A stretch of DNA of 64,000 bases, taken from Vandammella animalimorsus. Its GTDB lineage: Bacteria > Pseudomonadota > Gammaproteobacteria > Burkholderiales > Burkholderiaceae_C. Shown piece after piece: positions 38,310 to 48,351 of the stretch (position 1 is the stretch's first letter; every line of letters begins with the position of its first letter). Below the pieces are notes generated by a model that worked only from the letters and a program-made list of their open reading frames with translations, made no database searches and was not told the origin of the DNA. The stretch covers positions 186,001 through 250,000 of the forward strand of contig NZ_NSJF01000001.1 in NCBI RefSeq assembly GCF_002285285.1, written 5' to 3'. The position numbers and the translations under genes are program-made.

Positions 38310-38337
38310 GTGAGGTCAGGGGCTGTGAACGCGGTGC

Positions 38338-38856
38338 TCAGACCTGAGCAGGGGCCTCGCTCTTGCTGCGCTTGAGCATCTTGGTCTTGATGCGATTGCG
38401 CTTGAGCGGCGAGAGGTAATCAATGAACAGCTTGCCTTTGAGGTGGTCCATCTCGTGCTGGATGCACACGGCCTGCAGGCCTTCGGCCTCGATGGTGCGC
38501 CACTGGCCGTGCTCGTCCTGGGCCCTGACGTGCACGCGGGCATGGCGCTGCACCCCATCGTAAATGCCGGGGATGGACAGGCAACCTTCCTCGCCGCTGT
38601 GCATTTCCTCGCTGACCCAGACCAGCTCCGGGTTGATCAGCACTTGGGGCTGGTTGCGCTCTTCAGAGACATCCATCACGAACAGGCGCTCGTGCACGTC
38701 CACCTGCGTGGCGGCCAAGCCTACGCCGTTGGATTCGTACATGGTCTCCAGCATGTCGGCGGCGATTTGCTGAATGCGCGGCCCCACTTCCGTGACGGGG
38801 GCGGCCACCTTGTGCAGGCGCGGGTCTGGGTAGTGAAGAATGGGCAGAAGGGCCAT
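38338..38856 (-). CDS. def: Peptide deformylase
   Basis: Metalloenzyme that removes the formyl group from nascent proteins. The three PDF motifs are GVGLAATQ (45-52), EGCLS (90-94, metal ligand C92) and QHEMDHL (133-139, metal ligands H134 and H138, catalytic E135). 172 residues, normal. The ATG at 38856 was chosen because the protein family begins [11 protein letters not shown]; an upstream ATG would add 27 unlike residues. Confidence 0.96.
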   Translation of the reverse strand: MALLPILHYPDPRLHKVAAPVTEVGPRIQQIAADMLETMYESNGVGLAATQVDVHERLFVMDVSEERNQPQVLINPELVWVSEEMHSGEEGCLSIPGIYDGVQRHARVHVRAQDEHGQWRTIEAEGLQAVCIQHEMDHLKGKLFIDYLSPLKRNRIKTKMLKRSKSEAPAQV

Positions 38857-38971
38857 GGCGTCTGTAAAACTCTTTTGTAAACTGTCGTTATTTTCGCCAT
38901 TTTTGCCCTGGATGACCGCTGCGGCATAAAAAATCATTGATTTGTAAGGGCCATCGAATCAGAATCCCCTG

Positions 38972-38988
38972 CAATTTGTCACAAATTG
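38972..38988. promoter_or_regulatory. Palindrome between divergent def and LysM genes
   Basis: CAATTTG-TCA-CAAATTG is a 7-bp inverted repeat with a 3-nt centre. It lies in the AT-rich 243-bp divergent gap, and its TTGTCA could be the -35 of the LysM gene, with TAGTAA 17 bp downstream as a weak -10. A regulator could control both genes from here. No cognate protein is identified. Confidence 0.4.
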
Positions 38989-39099
38989 GGACGTTTGTTA
39001 GTAAAGCCTGCTGCCGCGCCCATGCAGGTGTTTAGGGTCTAGTGCTCTGGTCATGCGCACCAGCCCAGCAGAGGGGGCATTCACTTGTTGTACGACACC

Positions 39100-40326
39100 A
39101 TGAATCACATCAGAACAAACCAAATCGCTGTTCGTCTTGCAAGCCCGGTGGGGAGGCTGCTGTCCGTTGCGGTGGCGTGTGCGGCGCTGCTGGCCCCGGC
39201 GGCGCAGGCGCAGAAATACCCCATTACCCAGCAGCAGCGGGCCATTGCCCAGCAAGTGGCCGCGCGCGGCATTCCGGTGCGCGAGCTCAAGGCCGATGCG
39301 CCCAGCACTTATACCGTGCGCCGTGGCGACACGCTGTGGGCCATCTCCGGCATGTATTTGCACCGCCCTTGGCGCTGGCCGGCCCTGTGGGGCATGAACA
39401 TGGATACGGTGCGTAATCCACACCTGATCTACCCGGGCCAGGTGCTGCACCTGGACGTGCGCGATGGCTATGCACGCCTGGGGCTGGCCCCTGGCGGCGG
39501 TGGCACGATCAAGCTCTCGCCTTCGGTGCGCTCCGAACCGCTCAGCGCCGCTGCGCTGCCCACCGTGCGGCGCGATCTGATCGAGCCCTTCCTGGTGCGC
39601 CCGTTCATCAAGAGCCTGGAAGACCTGAGCGGGCTGCCCGACATCGTCGCCTCGGTGGACGAGCGTCTGGTCATGGGCAATGGCGATCTGATCTACGTGC
39701 GCGGCACGGACAGCGTGCCCCTGGCGGTCAAGGATGGTGCGCCGCGCAATCTGTCCATCTTCCGCAAGGCCAAGCCACTGCAGGATCCGGAAACCAAGGA
39801 AATCCTGGGCTACGAGGGCGAATACGTGGGTCAGGCGCGCATCGTGCGCGATGAATACTTCGTCGAGCAGACCGATCGGCGCGGCCGCGTCATCGAGGAA
39901 TACCGCCCAGCCACGCTGGAAATCACCTCGGTGGCCACGGACGTGCGCGTGGGCGACCGTCTGGACCTGATCAACGAGGAAGGAAATTACGACAACTTCG
40001 TGCCGCGCCTGCCGGCCAAGGATGTGCAAGGCCGCGTGGTGGCGCTGTACGGTGACCAGGCCGTGAAGAATGCCTCCTCGGGCCAGGTGGTGGCCATCAA
40101 CCTGGGGCGCGACGATGCCATCGAGCAAGGCCATGTGCTGCAAATCCTGCGCCAGGGCCGGCTGGCGCGCGATCCCGAGCGTGGGCGCAACGCGCGCATC
40201 CGCCTGCCCGATGAGCCCAATGGCGTGTTGCTGATCTTCCGCGTCTTCGACCGCGTCTCCTATGGCCTGATCATGGATACGCACGATCCCGTCTCGGTGG
40301 GCGACAAGCTCGTCGTGCCCGAGTGA
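39100..40326 (+). CDS. Exported LysM-domain protein
   Basis: The 408-residue precursor has a signal peptide ending AQA near residue 37. It has one LysM domain at about 70-118 (TYTVRRGDTLWAISGMYLHR to IYPGQVLHL), which binds peptidoglycan. The rest is beta-rich, including a GEYVGQARIVRDEY block. The start ATG is preferred to a TTG five codons earlier. The family sits upstream of dprA in many Burkholderiales; here the next gene downstream is rtcB-prfH on the other strand. Confidence 0.87.
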   Translation: MNHIRTNQIAVRLASPVGRLLSVAVACAALLAPAAQAQKYPITQQQRAIAQQVAARGIPVRELKADAPSTYTVRRGDTLWAISGMYLHRPWRWPALWGMNMDTVRNPHLIYPGQVLHLDVRDGYARLGLAPGGGGTIKLSPSVRSEPLSAAALPTVRRDLIEPFLVRPFIKSLEDLSGLPDIVASVDERLVMGNGDLIYVRGTDSVPLAVKDGAPRNLSIFRKAKPLQDPETKEILGYEGEYVGQARIVRDEYFVEQTDRRGRVIEEYRPATLEITSVATDVRVGDRLDLINEEGNYDNFVPRLPAKDVQGRVVALYGDQAVKNASSGQVVAINLGRDDAIEQGHVLQILRQGRLARDPERGRNARIRLPDEPNGVLLIFRVFDRVSYGLIMDTHDPVSVGDKLVVPE

Positions 40327-40350
40327 TCCTGCACTGCAAGCGGCAGCATC

Positions 40351-40386
40351 AAAAAACAAGCGGCCTGTGGGCCGCTTGTTTTTTTG
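40351..40386. terminator. Bidirectional terminator after the LysM gene
   Basis: AAAAAACAAGCGGCC and GGCCGCTTGTTTTTT pair around TGTG. It is flanked by A and T runs and suits both the LysM gene (plus) and the convergent prfH (minus). Confidence 0.9.
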
Positions 40387-40536
40387 ATACGCACGATCCG
40401 ATGCAAAAACCGCAGATGCAAGGCGAAGACGCGCGCAAGGCTTGAACGCTTTGCAAGCGTCTTCAACGCGGCAGCTGCACAGTTTTGACCGAAATCGCCG
40501 TCGCAATACTGAGTCTCAACAAGCCTTAGCATCCTG

Positions 40537-41163
40537 CTAAGGGCCACGCAGCACGCGCACCGGATTGCCGCGATCGACCTGCCAGTGCAGTTGCGTGCGC
40601 GCCTGGCGTGCGGCGGCCTGGCGGGCCTGGGCCTGCTCAGCCAGCCGCAGTGCGATCAGGGCCCGGGCCAGCTGCTTGTTGGCATGCTGGCTGCGGGCGC
40701 TCATGACCTTGACGGCAATGCCGCTGGGGCGGTGCACGGCATGCACGGCCGAGTCGGTGGTGTTGACGTGCTGGCCGCCCTTGCCGCTGGCGCGGCAGGC
40801 CTGGTAGTCGATGTCCTCCTCGCGCAGGGCTGGGTGCGGGCCTTCGCCGGCCGTGGGGCAGCGCTGCACGGCCACAAACCAATTCTTGCGCCGGTGGCCG
40901 GGCCGCAGCGGGCTGGGGAAGATGCACTGGATGCTGCCCAGCCAGCCCTGCAGCCAGGCTTGCAGCCCGCGCTCATCGCCGGGCCTTGGCGGCTGCAGCT
41001 GCAGCAGCACGGATTTGTAGCCCGCTGCCGTGGCCAGGCTCTCGACCTGCTCGGCCTGCACGCCGGCGCGCCGGGCGTCGTCCAGCAGGGCCTGCAGCGT
41101 CAGTCGCACAGCCAGTTCGCACTCGGCCGGCCCTTGGGCGGCGGTGATCTGGATCAGCAGCAT
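40537..41163 (-). CDS. prfH: Peptide chain release factor H homologue
   Basis: Class I release-factor-like protein with the GGQ motif at 129-131 ([16 protein letters not shown]) that hydrolyses peptidyl-tRNA. It lacks the stop-codon recognition domain of RF1/RF2, as PrfH proteins do (208 residues). The basic C-terminus follows the family. PrfH is thought to free ribosomes damaged in the decoding centre so that RtcB can religate the 16S rRNA. It overlaps rtcB by 10 nt and is translated downstream of it. Confidence 0.93.
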   Translation of the reverse strand: MLLIQITAAQGPAECELAVRLTLQALLDDARRAGVQAEQVESLATAAGYKSVLLQLQPPRPGDERGLQAWLQGWLGSIQCIFPSPLRPGHRRKNWFVAVQRCPTAGEGPHPALREEDIDYQACRASGKGGQHVNTTDSAVHAVHRPSGIAVKVMSARSQHANKQLARALIALRLAEQAQARQAAARQARTQLHWQVDRGNPVRVLRGP

Positions 41164-42365
41164 GGCTGGTCTCCTTTCTTGTAGGTCAGCAGCGGCTTGA
41201 AGCGTGCCAGCAGTCGCACCAGGCCGGCGTCGAGCAGGCTGGCGATGACGCTGTCGATGGCTTTGTAGGCCTGTGGCGCCTCCTCGTACAGCAGCGCCTT
41301 GTCGTTGCAGACCACGGTGCTGCCCAGGCGGGTCTTGCGCAAGGCGCTGGCCTGAAAGCGCGGCGCCAGCCGGCCCATGCAATCGCTGCGCGCCCACTTG
41401 CGCCCGGCGCCGTGTGCCAGCGAGTTCAGCGCCGCATCGCAGCCGGGCAGCGGTTGCACCAGGTAGCTGTAGTCGCCGCGCGAGCCGGGGATGAACACCG
41501 GCCCGACATCGGCCGGCGTGGCGCCCTTGCGGTGGATGAAGCCTTGCAGGCCGCCGTGGGTGGCGGGCAGCACGTGGTTGTGGCTCACGTCCAGCAGCGG
41601 CAGGCCGTCGCTGCGCAGCGCCTGCAAAAAGCGCTGCGCGATGGCCTCGCGGTTCAGGCGAGCGTAGCGCAGCGCGGCCTCGTGCTGCATGAGGTAGTGC
41701 TGCGCCTGGGGCGTATCGGCGGCCAGGCCGGCGTGGCCATGGGCCTCGACCTGGGCGCGCAGGATGGCGCCGCCCAGGCCGCGCGAGCCGCTGTGCACCA
41801 GCAGGTACACGGCCTTGGGGTCGAGCGCCGCGCACAGTGCAGTCGTGGCTGCGGCATCGGCAGAGTCGTCGCCTTCGGGCACGGCGTACAGCTGCTCGCA
41901 GGCCAGCAGCTCGGCAAAGTGGTTGCCGCCGCCGATACTGCCCAGGCTGCCTGCCAGCTGCGCGGCGGACAGCGGCAGTGCAGCGTCGTGGCACAGGGCG
42001 GTCAGCTCGGGCTGCGCCTGGGCCAGCAGCGCCTCAGGCAAAGGCCCTTCCTGGCTGCCCAGCAGTTTTTCCAGCCGGGCAGGAGAGGTTTTGTGCGCTT
42101 TCAGCCCTGTGCGCCACAAGGCCATGCCGCAGCCTATGTCGCCGCCCACCAGCGCCGGGTACAGATGGCCGACTGAGAAAAACGCCGCGCCGATGGGGTA
42201 GCCGCGGCCGGCGTGCAGGTCTGGCAGGCCAACGGCTGCGTGGATGTGCGGCAGTTGCGCCGTGGTGTGCAGCTGCGCCACGGCATTGGCTTCCAGCCAA
42301 ACGTCGTTGTTGGCAAACACGCGCACCTTGTCCGCGCTGGGTTTGCCTTGCAAAGAATTGCCCAT
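41154..42365 (-). CDS. rtcB: RNA ligase RtcB (RtcB2 type paired with PrfH)
   Basis: GTP- and Mn-dependent ligase that joins 2',3'-cyclic phosphate and 5'-OH RNA ends. The metal site GGDIGCG (D76, C79) and the guanylylation segment with [13 protein letters not shown] near residue 315 are present. 403 residues from the ATG at 42365; upstream in-frame sequence has no family character. The direct overlap with prfH places it in the ribosome-repair subgroup, not the general RtcBA operon; rtcA and rtcR are absent. Confidence 0.93.
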   Translation of the reverse strand: MGNSLQGKPSADKVRVFANNDVWLEANAVAQLHTTAQLPHIHAAVGLPDLHAGRGYPIGAAFFSVGHLYPALVGGDIGCGMALWRTGLKAHKTSPARLEKLLGSQEGPLPEALLAQAQPELTALCHDAALPLSAAQLAGSLGSIGGGNHFAELLACEQLYAVPEGDDSADAAATTALCAALDPKAVYLLVHSGSRGLGGAILRAQVEAHGHAGLAADTPQAQHYLMQHEAALRYARLNREAIAQRFLQALRSDGLPLLDVSHNHVLPATHGGLQGFIHRKGATPADVGPVFIPGSRGDYSYLVQPLPGCDAALNSLAHGAGRKWARSDCMGRLAPRFQASALRKTRLGSTVVCNDKALLYEEAPQAYKAIDSVIASLLDAGLVRLLARFKPLLTYKKGDQPCC

Positions 42366-42622
42366 GAGAAATCCTTGTCGGGAAAACAAACACGATGTGA
42401 TGGGCAACCTGGGGCGCTGCAGGCCCATGCGGCCACGGCGCGGCCAGCGTGCGCCTGCCGCAGAAGCGGGCATGGCACACGGGGCTGGCGTTGCTGTGTC
42501 GGGGATGGCGCGTGAGATACGCTGCGGGCCGGGTGGTCAGGCGATGGGCCTGCTCAGCCCACCGGCGCGGGCGCGCTGTCGCACGGGGTGCGTGCGCAGT
42601 TTCTTAAACCCTGCTCAGGACT

Positions 42623-42682
42623 TCAAAGCGCAGGCCACGGCGCTGCCAGGTTGCAAAGTGCGGGGGCATGGCGTTGGGTCAT
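42623..42682 (-). CDS. Possible 19-residue leader peptide ORF upstream of rtcB
   Basis: AAAGGAG lies 7 nt before the ATG at 42682, the best Shine-Dalgarno in this region. The product is MTQRHAPALCNLAAPWPAL. It ends about 257 nt before rtcB on the same strand. It could be a leader that senses translation, which would suit a ribosome-rescue operon, or a chance ORF. No amino-acid run points to classic attenuation. Confidence 0.3.
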   Translation of the reverse strand: MTQRHAPALCNLAAPWPAL

Positions 42683-42745
42683 GGGTGGCTCCTTTGCAAA
42701 TGGTGGGGCAGGGTGAAAAGGTGGGCAGAGCGCAGGGGGCTTTCC

Positions 42746-42763
42746 CCTGCCCTGTGGGGCAGG
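42746..42763 (-). other. Hairpin upstream of the small ORF
   Basis: CCTGCCC and GGGCAGG pair around TGTG. On the minus strand it lies about 65 nt before the 19-residue ORF and could be part of the rtcB leader. Confidence 0.35.
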
Positions 42764-42810
42764 CATGGCAGTGCGCGCTGCGCCGCCTAACGAAAGCGCG
42801 CAAGTCTAAA

Positions 42811-42831
42811 TGCCCTGGTGCTGGCAGGGCA
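42811..42831 (-). terminator. Possible weak terminator after mntR
   Basis: TGCCCTG and CAGGGCA pair across 7 nt. On the minus strand the stem is followed by TTTAGACTT. It lies about 105 nt beyond the mntR stop. Confidence 0.4.
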
Positions 42832-42936
42832 AGGTTTGGCCGGGCCTGATGCAACGGCAGGCGGGCATGTGTTGCGCGCCTGCTGCATGGGCATGCCGGG
42901 GCGCTCTCACGGGGGGCGGAAAGTGCATAACACGCT

Positions 42937-43413
42937 CTAGCCTTGGCGCGTTTTTTTCGCAGGCTTGACCTGGGCATGCTGCTGCAGGTAGCGCTCAAAG
43001 GCATCCAGTGTGGCCTGGCTGACGTGGTGCTCCATGCCTTCGGCGTCGCGGCTGGCGCATTCCGGGTCCACGCCCAGGGCCAGCAAAAACGATTCCACCA
43101 GTTGGTGGCGCTGGCGGCTGTAGTTGGCCGTTTGCTCGCCTTTTTCGGTGAGCAGCACCCCTTGATAGGGGCGCAACTGCACGTAGCCCTCGCTGTGCAG
43201 GCGCTTGAGCATTTTGGCCACCGTGGGCTGGGCCACGCCCAGGCGCTGGGCGATTTGCACCTGCCGGGCCTGGCCGGTGCTGTGCAGCAGGTCGGAGATC
43301 AGCTCCACATAGTCCTCGATGATTTCCATGCGGTGCGCTTGGCGAACCTGCTGGAAACCGGCCACCTGCGCCTGGGTGTCGGGCAGGGTTGTGGGCTGGG
43401 CGGGGCGATTCAT
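42937..43413 (-). CDS. mntR: Manganese-responsive regulator MntR (DtxR family)
   Basis: The 158-residue DtxR/MntR-type repressor has a winged helix at about 40-95 ([20 protein letters not shown] recognition region, then [12 protein letters not shown]). A dimerisation part follows, with metal-site residues in [10 protein letters not shown] and EGMEHHVS. It represses Mn2+ uptake genes when Mn2+ is abundant; no such gene is in the window. The ATG at 43413 was chosen because the sequence upstream is not family-like. It lies 65 nt after gapA on the same strand. Confidence 0.88.
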   Translation of the reverse strand: MNRPAQPTTLPDTQAQVAGFQQVRQAHRMEIIEDYVELISDLLHSTGQARQVQIAQRLGVAQPTVAKMLKRLHSEGYVQLRPYQGVLLTEKGEQTANYSRQRHQLVESFLLALGVDPECASRDAEGMEHHVSQATLDAFERYLQQHAQVKPAKKTRQG

Positions 43414-43478
43414 CGTTTTGGGTGTGGGGCGGGCCGTCGGCAGCGCGGCGGGCGTTGCGGCGACCCGCAGGGACGTGT

Positions 43479-44681
<1,203 letters not shown>

Positions 44682-45419
44682 TCAGCCCATGTGCAGACCG
44701 CCGTTGCAGGAGAAGTCCGCGCCGGTGGTGAAGCCCGAATCCTCACCAGCCAGCCAGGCGACGATGGAGCCGATCTCCTCGGGCGTGCCCAGGCGCTTGA
44801 CGGGGATGGTGGCAACGATTTTCTCCAGCACGTCGGGGCGGATGGCCTTGACCATGTCGGTGCCGATGTAACCGGGGCTGACGGTGTTGACCGTCACGCC
44901 CTTGCCTGCCAGCTCCTGGGCCAGCGCCATGGTGAAGCCGTGCATGCCGGCCTTGGCGGCCGAGTAGTTGGTCTGGCCGGCCTGGCCTTTTTCGCCGTTG
45001 ACGGAGCTGATCTGGATTACGCGGCCCCAGCCTTTTTCCACCATGTCCGGGATCACCTGCTTGGTGACGTTGAACATGCTGGTGAGGTTGGTGCTGATGA
45101 CGGCGTCCCAGTCCTCGCGGGTCATCTTCAGGAACATGCGATCGCGCGTGATGCCTGCGTTGTTGACCAGCACGTCAATCGGGCCGTGCTCGGCCTTGGC
45201 CTGGGCAAAGGCCTGCACGGTGGATTCCCAATCGGCCACGTTGCCCACGCTGGCGTAGAACGTGAAGCCCTGGGCCTTTTGCTCGTCCAGCCATTTCTGG
45301 TAGTCGCGCGTGGGGCCGCAGCCGGCAATCACCTTGAAGCCATCCTGATGCAGGCGTCGGCAGATGGCTGTGCCGATACCGCCCATGCCGCCGGTGACGT
45401 AGGCTACTTTTTGCGTCAT
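44682..45419 (-). CDS. phaB: Acetoacetyl-CoA reductase
   Basis: NADPH-dependent short-chain dehydrogenase making (R)-3-hydroxybutyryl-CoA for polyhydroxybutyrate. The cofactor loop TGGMGGIG is at 9-16, and the catalytic S139, Y152 and K156 match Cupriavidus PhaB spacing. The blocks AGCGPTRD and NAGITRD are typical of PhaB rather than FabG. 245 residues; AAGGAGA 10 nt before the ATG. No phaC or phaA is adjacent. Confidence 0.93.
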   Translation of the reverse strand: MTQKVAYVTGGMGGIGTAICRRLHQDGFKVIAGCGPTRDYQKWLDEQKAQGFTFYASVGNVADWESTVQAFAQAKAEHGPIDVLVNNAGITRDRMFLKMTREDWDAVISTNLTSMFNVTKQVIPDMVEKGWGRVIQISSVNGEKGQAGQTNYSAAKAGMHGFTMALAQELAGKGVTVNTVSPGYIGTDMVKAIRPDVLEKIVATIPVKRLGTPEEIGSIVAWLAGEDSGFTTGADFSCNGGLHMG

Positions 45420-45522
45420 GCAATGCTCTCCTTGTGTTGTTGCAATGGCCGTTAATCTAGCCAAACTGGGGGCTGCTGCGCTATGCGCATAAACCCTTCA
45501 TTGGCCGCGCGGGCTGCAGTTT

Positions 45523-46530
45523 TCAGGGTTTTTCCTGGGTGGGCGCGGGCAGTGCAAAGCGCTGCTGCAGCCATTGCTGCAGGCCCAGTTGCTCGGCCAT
45601 GGCCTGCAGGCGCTCGCGCGCACTGCGCTGGCGCTGGCCAGTCCAACGGGCAATGATGAGCTCATTTTTCATGCTGTGCTCCCAGCCGGTCAGCTCGGTG
45701 ACGGTGACCTGGTAGCCGCAGGCCTGCAGGTACAGGCAGCGCATGACGTTGGTGACGTGGCTGCCCAGCTCGCGCGTGTGCAGCGGGTGGCGCCAGAGCT
45801 CGGCCAGCGGGGTGCGCGCCAGCTGCAGGGCCTTGTTGCGGCGCAGGTGCGCGGCGACCTCGGCCTGGCAGCAGGGCACCAGCACCATGGCCTGGGCCTG
45901 CTTGGCCAGGCCGAAGGCGATGGCATCGTCGGTGGCGGTGTCGCAGGCGTGCAGCGCGGTGACGATGTCCACCCGCGCGGGCAGGCCCGGGTGCTTCTGG
46001 GCATCGGCCACGGCCATGGGCAGAAAGTCCATGCGTGCAAAGCCCTGGCGCTGGGCCAGCGCCTGTGATTGCGCCACCAGGGCCGGGCGCCATTCCACGC
46101 CGATGACGCGACCGCGCCCCAGCGGGCGCAGCACCAGGTCGTAGAGGATGAAGCCCAGGTAGGACTTGCCCGCGCCGTGGTCAACCAGCACGGGGCCGGC
46201 ATCGACTGTGCCATCAGCGCTCTCGGCGCTCTGGGCGCCGCGCTGGCGGTCGATGTCGTGGATCAGCGGCTCGATGAATTGCACCAGATGCAGCACCTGC
46301 TTGAGTTTGCGGCGCGAGTCCTGGTTCAGCCGGCCTTCGCGCGTGAGGATGTGCAGCGCCTGCAGCAGCTCGATGCTGGCGCCGGCGGGTAGGCCCAGCT
46401 CGGCCAGTGCGGCTTGCCCTTGGGCAGCGGCGTCTTGCCGCGCGCGTCGATCCTGCTGCGCTTGCGGGGCCGGGCGGCGGCGCGCGCCGGGCTGCCTGGG
46501 TGCGGGGCTGGGGGTGAGCTTGCCTGTCAT
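45523..46530 (-). CDS. Class I SAM-dependent methyltransferase (METTL25-like)
   Basis: The 335-residue protein has a Rossmann methyltransferase core at about 110-280. The SAM motif VLVDHGAGKSYLGFILYDLV is near 114-133, GRGRVIGVEWRP near 139-150 and VTALHACDTATDDAI near 189-203. An acidic, Pro/Gln/Arg-rich N-terminal part precedes it. VPCCQAEV near 218-225 has a CC pair seen in this family. The substrate is unknown; related proteins are suspected RNA or protein methyltransferases. Overlaps the upstream DUF1415 gene (ATGA). Confidence 0.82.
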   Translation of the reverse strand: MTGKLTPSPAPRQPGARRRPAPQAQQDRRARQDAAAQGQAALAELGLPAGASIELLQALHILTREGRLNQDSRRKLKQVLHLVQFIEPLIHDIDRQRGAQSAESADGTVDAGPVLVDHGAGKSYLGFILYDLVLRPLGRGRVIGVEWRPALVAQSQALAQRQGFARMDFLPMAVADAQKHPGLPARVDIVTALHACDTATDDAIAFGLAKQAQAMVLVPCCQAEVAAHLRRNKALQLARTPLAELWRHPLHTRELGSHVTNVMRCLYLQACGYQVTVTELTGWEHSMKNELIIARWTGQRQRSARERLQAMAEQLGLQQWLQQRFALPAPTQEKP

Positions 46531-47177
46531 GACTGCTGCGGCCCGGCGGGGGGCGCGGGAGGGGTGGCGGCATCGGTGCTGGGCACGGCGGCATCGGCTG
46601 GGCCGAGGCCCAGCGCCTGCCAGCCGGCCAGGCCCAGGGCTTCGAGGGTGGCGATGTTGCGCTCGAAGATGGCGCTGGCATCGGGCACGGCCTGCACGGC
46701 CTGGGCGATGCTGTCCTCGCGCAGCAGGTGCAGCGTGGGGTAGGGCGCGCGGTTGGTGTAGTTGGCGATGTCCTCGGGCTCGGTGCCGGCGAACTGGTAT
46801 TGCGGGTGAAAGTCGGCAATTTGCAGCACGCCCTCCAGCCCTAGGCGTTCGAGCAGGGCGTCGGCCTCGTCCAGGAAATCGTTGAAGTCCAGAAAGTCGT
46901 GCAGCATGTCCGGCACGATCAGCAGGCTGGTGTCGCGCTGTTCGGGGGGCAGGTCGGCCAGCGCCAGCAGCTCGCGCGCCAGATCCTTGAGCAGCTGCTG
47001 CGGCGTTTGAGCGCGGCTGACGGCGTAGTGCACCAGGCCCTTGTGCTGCACGGCCTTGGCGAAGGGGCAGAGGTTCAGGCCGATGACGGCCACATCGACC
47101 CAGCGCCGCGTGGCGGCGATCAAGGCTTGGTCGGGGGCGGGGTCAGGCGTGGGGTGTATTGCAGTCGGGTTGGTCAT
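46527..47177 (-). CDS. DUF1415 family protein
   Basis: The 216-residue cytosolic protein matches the DUF1415 pattern (RRWVDVAVIGLNLCPFAKAV near 25-44, LIVPDMLHDFLDFNDFLDEA near 86-105, DFHPQYQFAGT near 121-131, NRAPYPTLHLLRE). The family function is unknown. The C-terminal 25 residues are low-complexity Pro/Ala. Translationally coupled to the methyltransferase. Confidence 0.9.
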   Translation of the reverse strand: MTNPTAIHPTPDPAPDQALIAATRRWVDVAVIGLNLCPFAKAVQHKGLVHYAVSRAQTPQQLLKDLARELLALADLPPEQRDTSLLIVPDMLHDFLDFNDFLDEADALLERLGLEGVLQIADFHPQYQFAGTEPEDIANYTNRAPYPTLHLLREDSIAQAVQAVPDASAIFERNIATLEALGLAGWQALGLGPADAAVPSTDAATPPAPPAGPQQS

Positions 47178-48305
47178 TCATTGCGCGGCCTTCGTGGCCG
47201 AGTCGGTCGTCGTGGGGAATGCAGCGCGGGGCATGATCCAGCGCAGGCTGAGGCGGTACAGCGGTCGCTCGATCAGGCGGTAGTGGATCCAGGCATAGAC
47301 CAGGCAGGCCAGCAGCGCCAGCAAGTAGCTGGGCACGTGGCGCCACAGGCCCAGCAGGCCGGGCACCAGCGGCATCAGGATGTACATGCCGCGCAGCGCC
47401 AGCAGATGGGTGAGGTACAGCGAGTACGAGGCATCGCCCAGCCGGGCCGCCAGCAGCGCCGGGCGGCTGCGCGGCTCGGGCAGGCACAGGGCCACGACCA
47501 GCAGGCCGCAGGCCGGGATGCCAAACAGCATCACGCGCTCGGGGTAGTGGAAGTAGCCGGCCATGCCCGAGCCGCGCATCAGGCTGCTGCTCTGATAGAG
47601 ATAGGCCGCAATGCAAAACAGCAAGCTGGCGGCCAGCCACAGTTGCCAGGGCTGTTGCGGGTGGCGGCGTACCCAGTCGCAGACCAGAAAGCCAGCAATG
47701 AATTCCAGCAGAAAGGGCGAGCAGGTGAACTCCACCAGCAGCGGCAGCCGGCCCAGGCCATCGGGGCTGTAGATGCCCTGCTGCGCAAAGGCCACGGTCA
47801 GCGTGGCGATGGCCAGCCCCAGCAGGAACAGAATGCGCAGCTGCGTGGCCCGCTGGCACAGCAGCAGCACGGCCACCAGCAGATAGAAGTACAGCTCGTA
47901 CACCAGCGTCCAGACGATGGGCAGCAGCTGCGCATCCAGCGGCTGGGGCAGCAGCAGGAAGGACTTGAGCAGATTGATGTTCTTGCCCTCGTAGGCATTG
48001 CTGCCCAGGTACAGCGCCAGGAAGATCAGGAACACCGGCCACCAGCCGCTGTAGACGCGTGCAAAGCGCTTGACGGCAAAGCCCGCAGCGCTGCGCAGCC
48101 CGGGTTGTAGCTGGCGCGTGGTCTCGGCCATGATGGCGCCGCTGATGACGAAGAAGATGTCCACCCCGGCAAAGCCGATCTTGGCGATCTGGTGCAGTAC
48201 CGGGATTTCCGGATAAACGATTTGCCACACGATGGGCGGCGTGGCGTGGTGCAGCGTGACCAGCAAGGCGGCGACGAAGCGCAGGATCTGGATGTTCTGG
48301 ATCAT
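47178..48305 (-). CDS. Acyltransferase family 3 membrane protein
   Basis: The 375-residue inner-membrane protein has about ten hydrophobic segments. The acyltransferase-3 signature is at the start (MIQNIQILRFVAALLVTLHH, FAGVDIFFVISGAIM), with the catalytic-type His at residue 19-20 and RFARVYSGWW later. Such proteins O-acetylate polysaccharides or lipids using cytosolic acyl-CoA. Its stop abuts the DUF1415 start with no gap. No glycosyltransferase cluster is near, so the acceptor is unknown. Confidence 0.88.
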   Translation of the reverse strand: MIQNIQILRFVAALLVTLHHATPPIVWQIVYPEIPVLHQIAKIGFAGVDIFFVISGAIMAETTRQLQPGLRSAAGFAVKRFARVYSGWWPVFLIFLALYLGSNAYEGKNINLLKSFLLLPQPLDAQLLPIVWTLVYELYFYLLVAVLLLCQRATQLRILFLLGLAIATLTVAFAQQGIYSPDGLGRLPLLVEFTCSPFLLEFIAGFLVCDWVRRHPQQPWQLWLAASLLFCIAAYLYQSSSLMRGSGMAGYFHYPERVMLFGIPACGLLVVALCLPEPRSRPALLAARLGDASYSLYLTHLLALRGMYILMPLVPGLLGLWRHVPSYLLALLACLVYAWIHYRLIERPLYRLSLRWIMPRAAFPTTTDSATKAAQ

Positions 48306-48351
48306 GGGCAGATGGCCTGGGGTGTGATGGATGTGGGCGCTGCGGCGCGCT

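Larger units (their letters stand above)
42366..42936. other. 571-bp region between mntR and rtcB
   Basis: No full-length gene is supported on either strand. It holds two hairpins (42746-42763 and 42811-42831), a 19-residue minus-strand ORF with a strong Shine-Dalgarno (42623-42682), and the promoter region expected for rtcB-prfH. I see no sigma-54 promoter of the rtcBA kind. Confidence 0.5.

Noticed and set aside
42244-42849. Plus-strand 201-codon ORF in the rtcB/mntR gap
   Set aside because: It begins inside rtcB on the opposite strand, and its protein is compositionally random with no start signals.
42366-42936. Sigma-54 promoter for rtcB as in the enteric rtcBA operon
   Set aside because: I could not find a GG-N10-GC element correctly oriented and spaced, and rtcR is absent.
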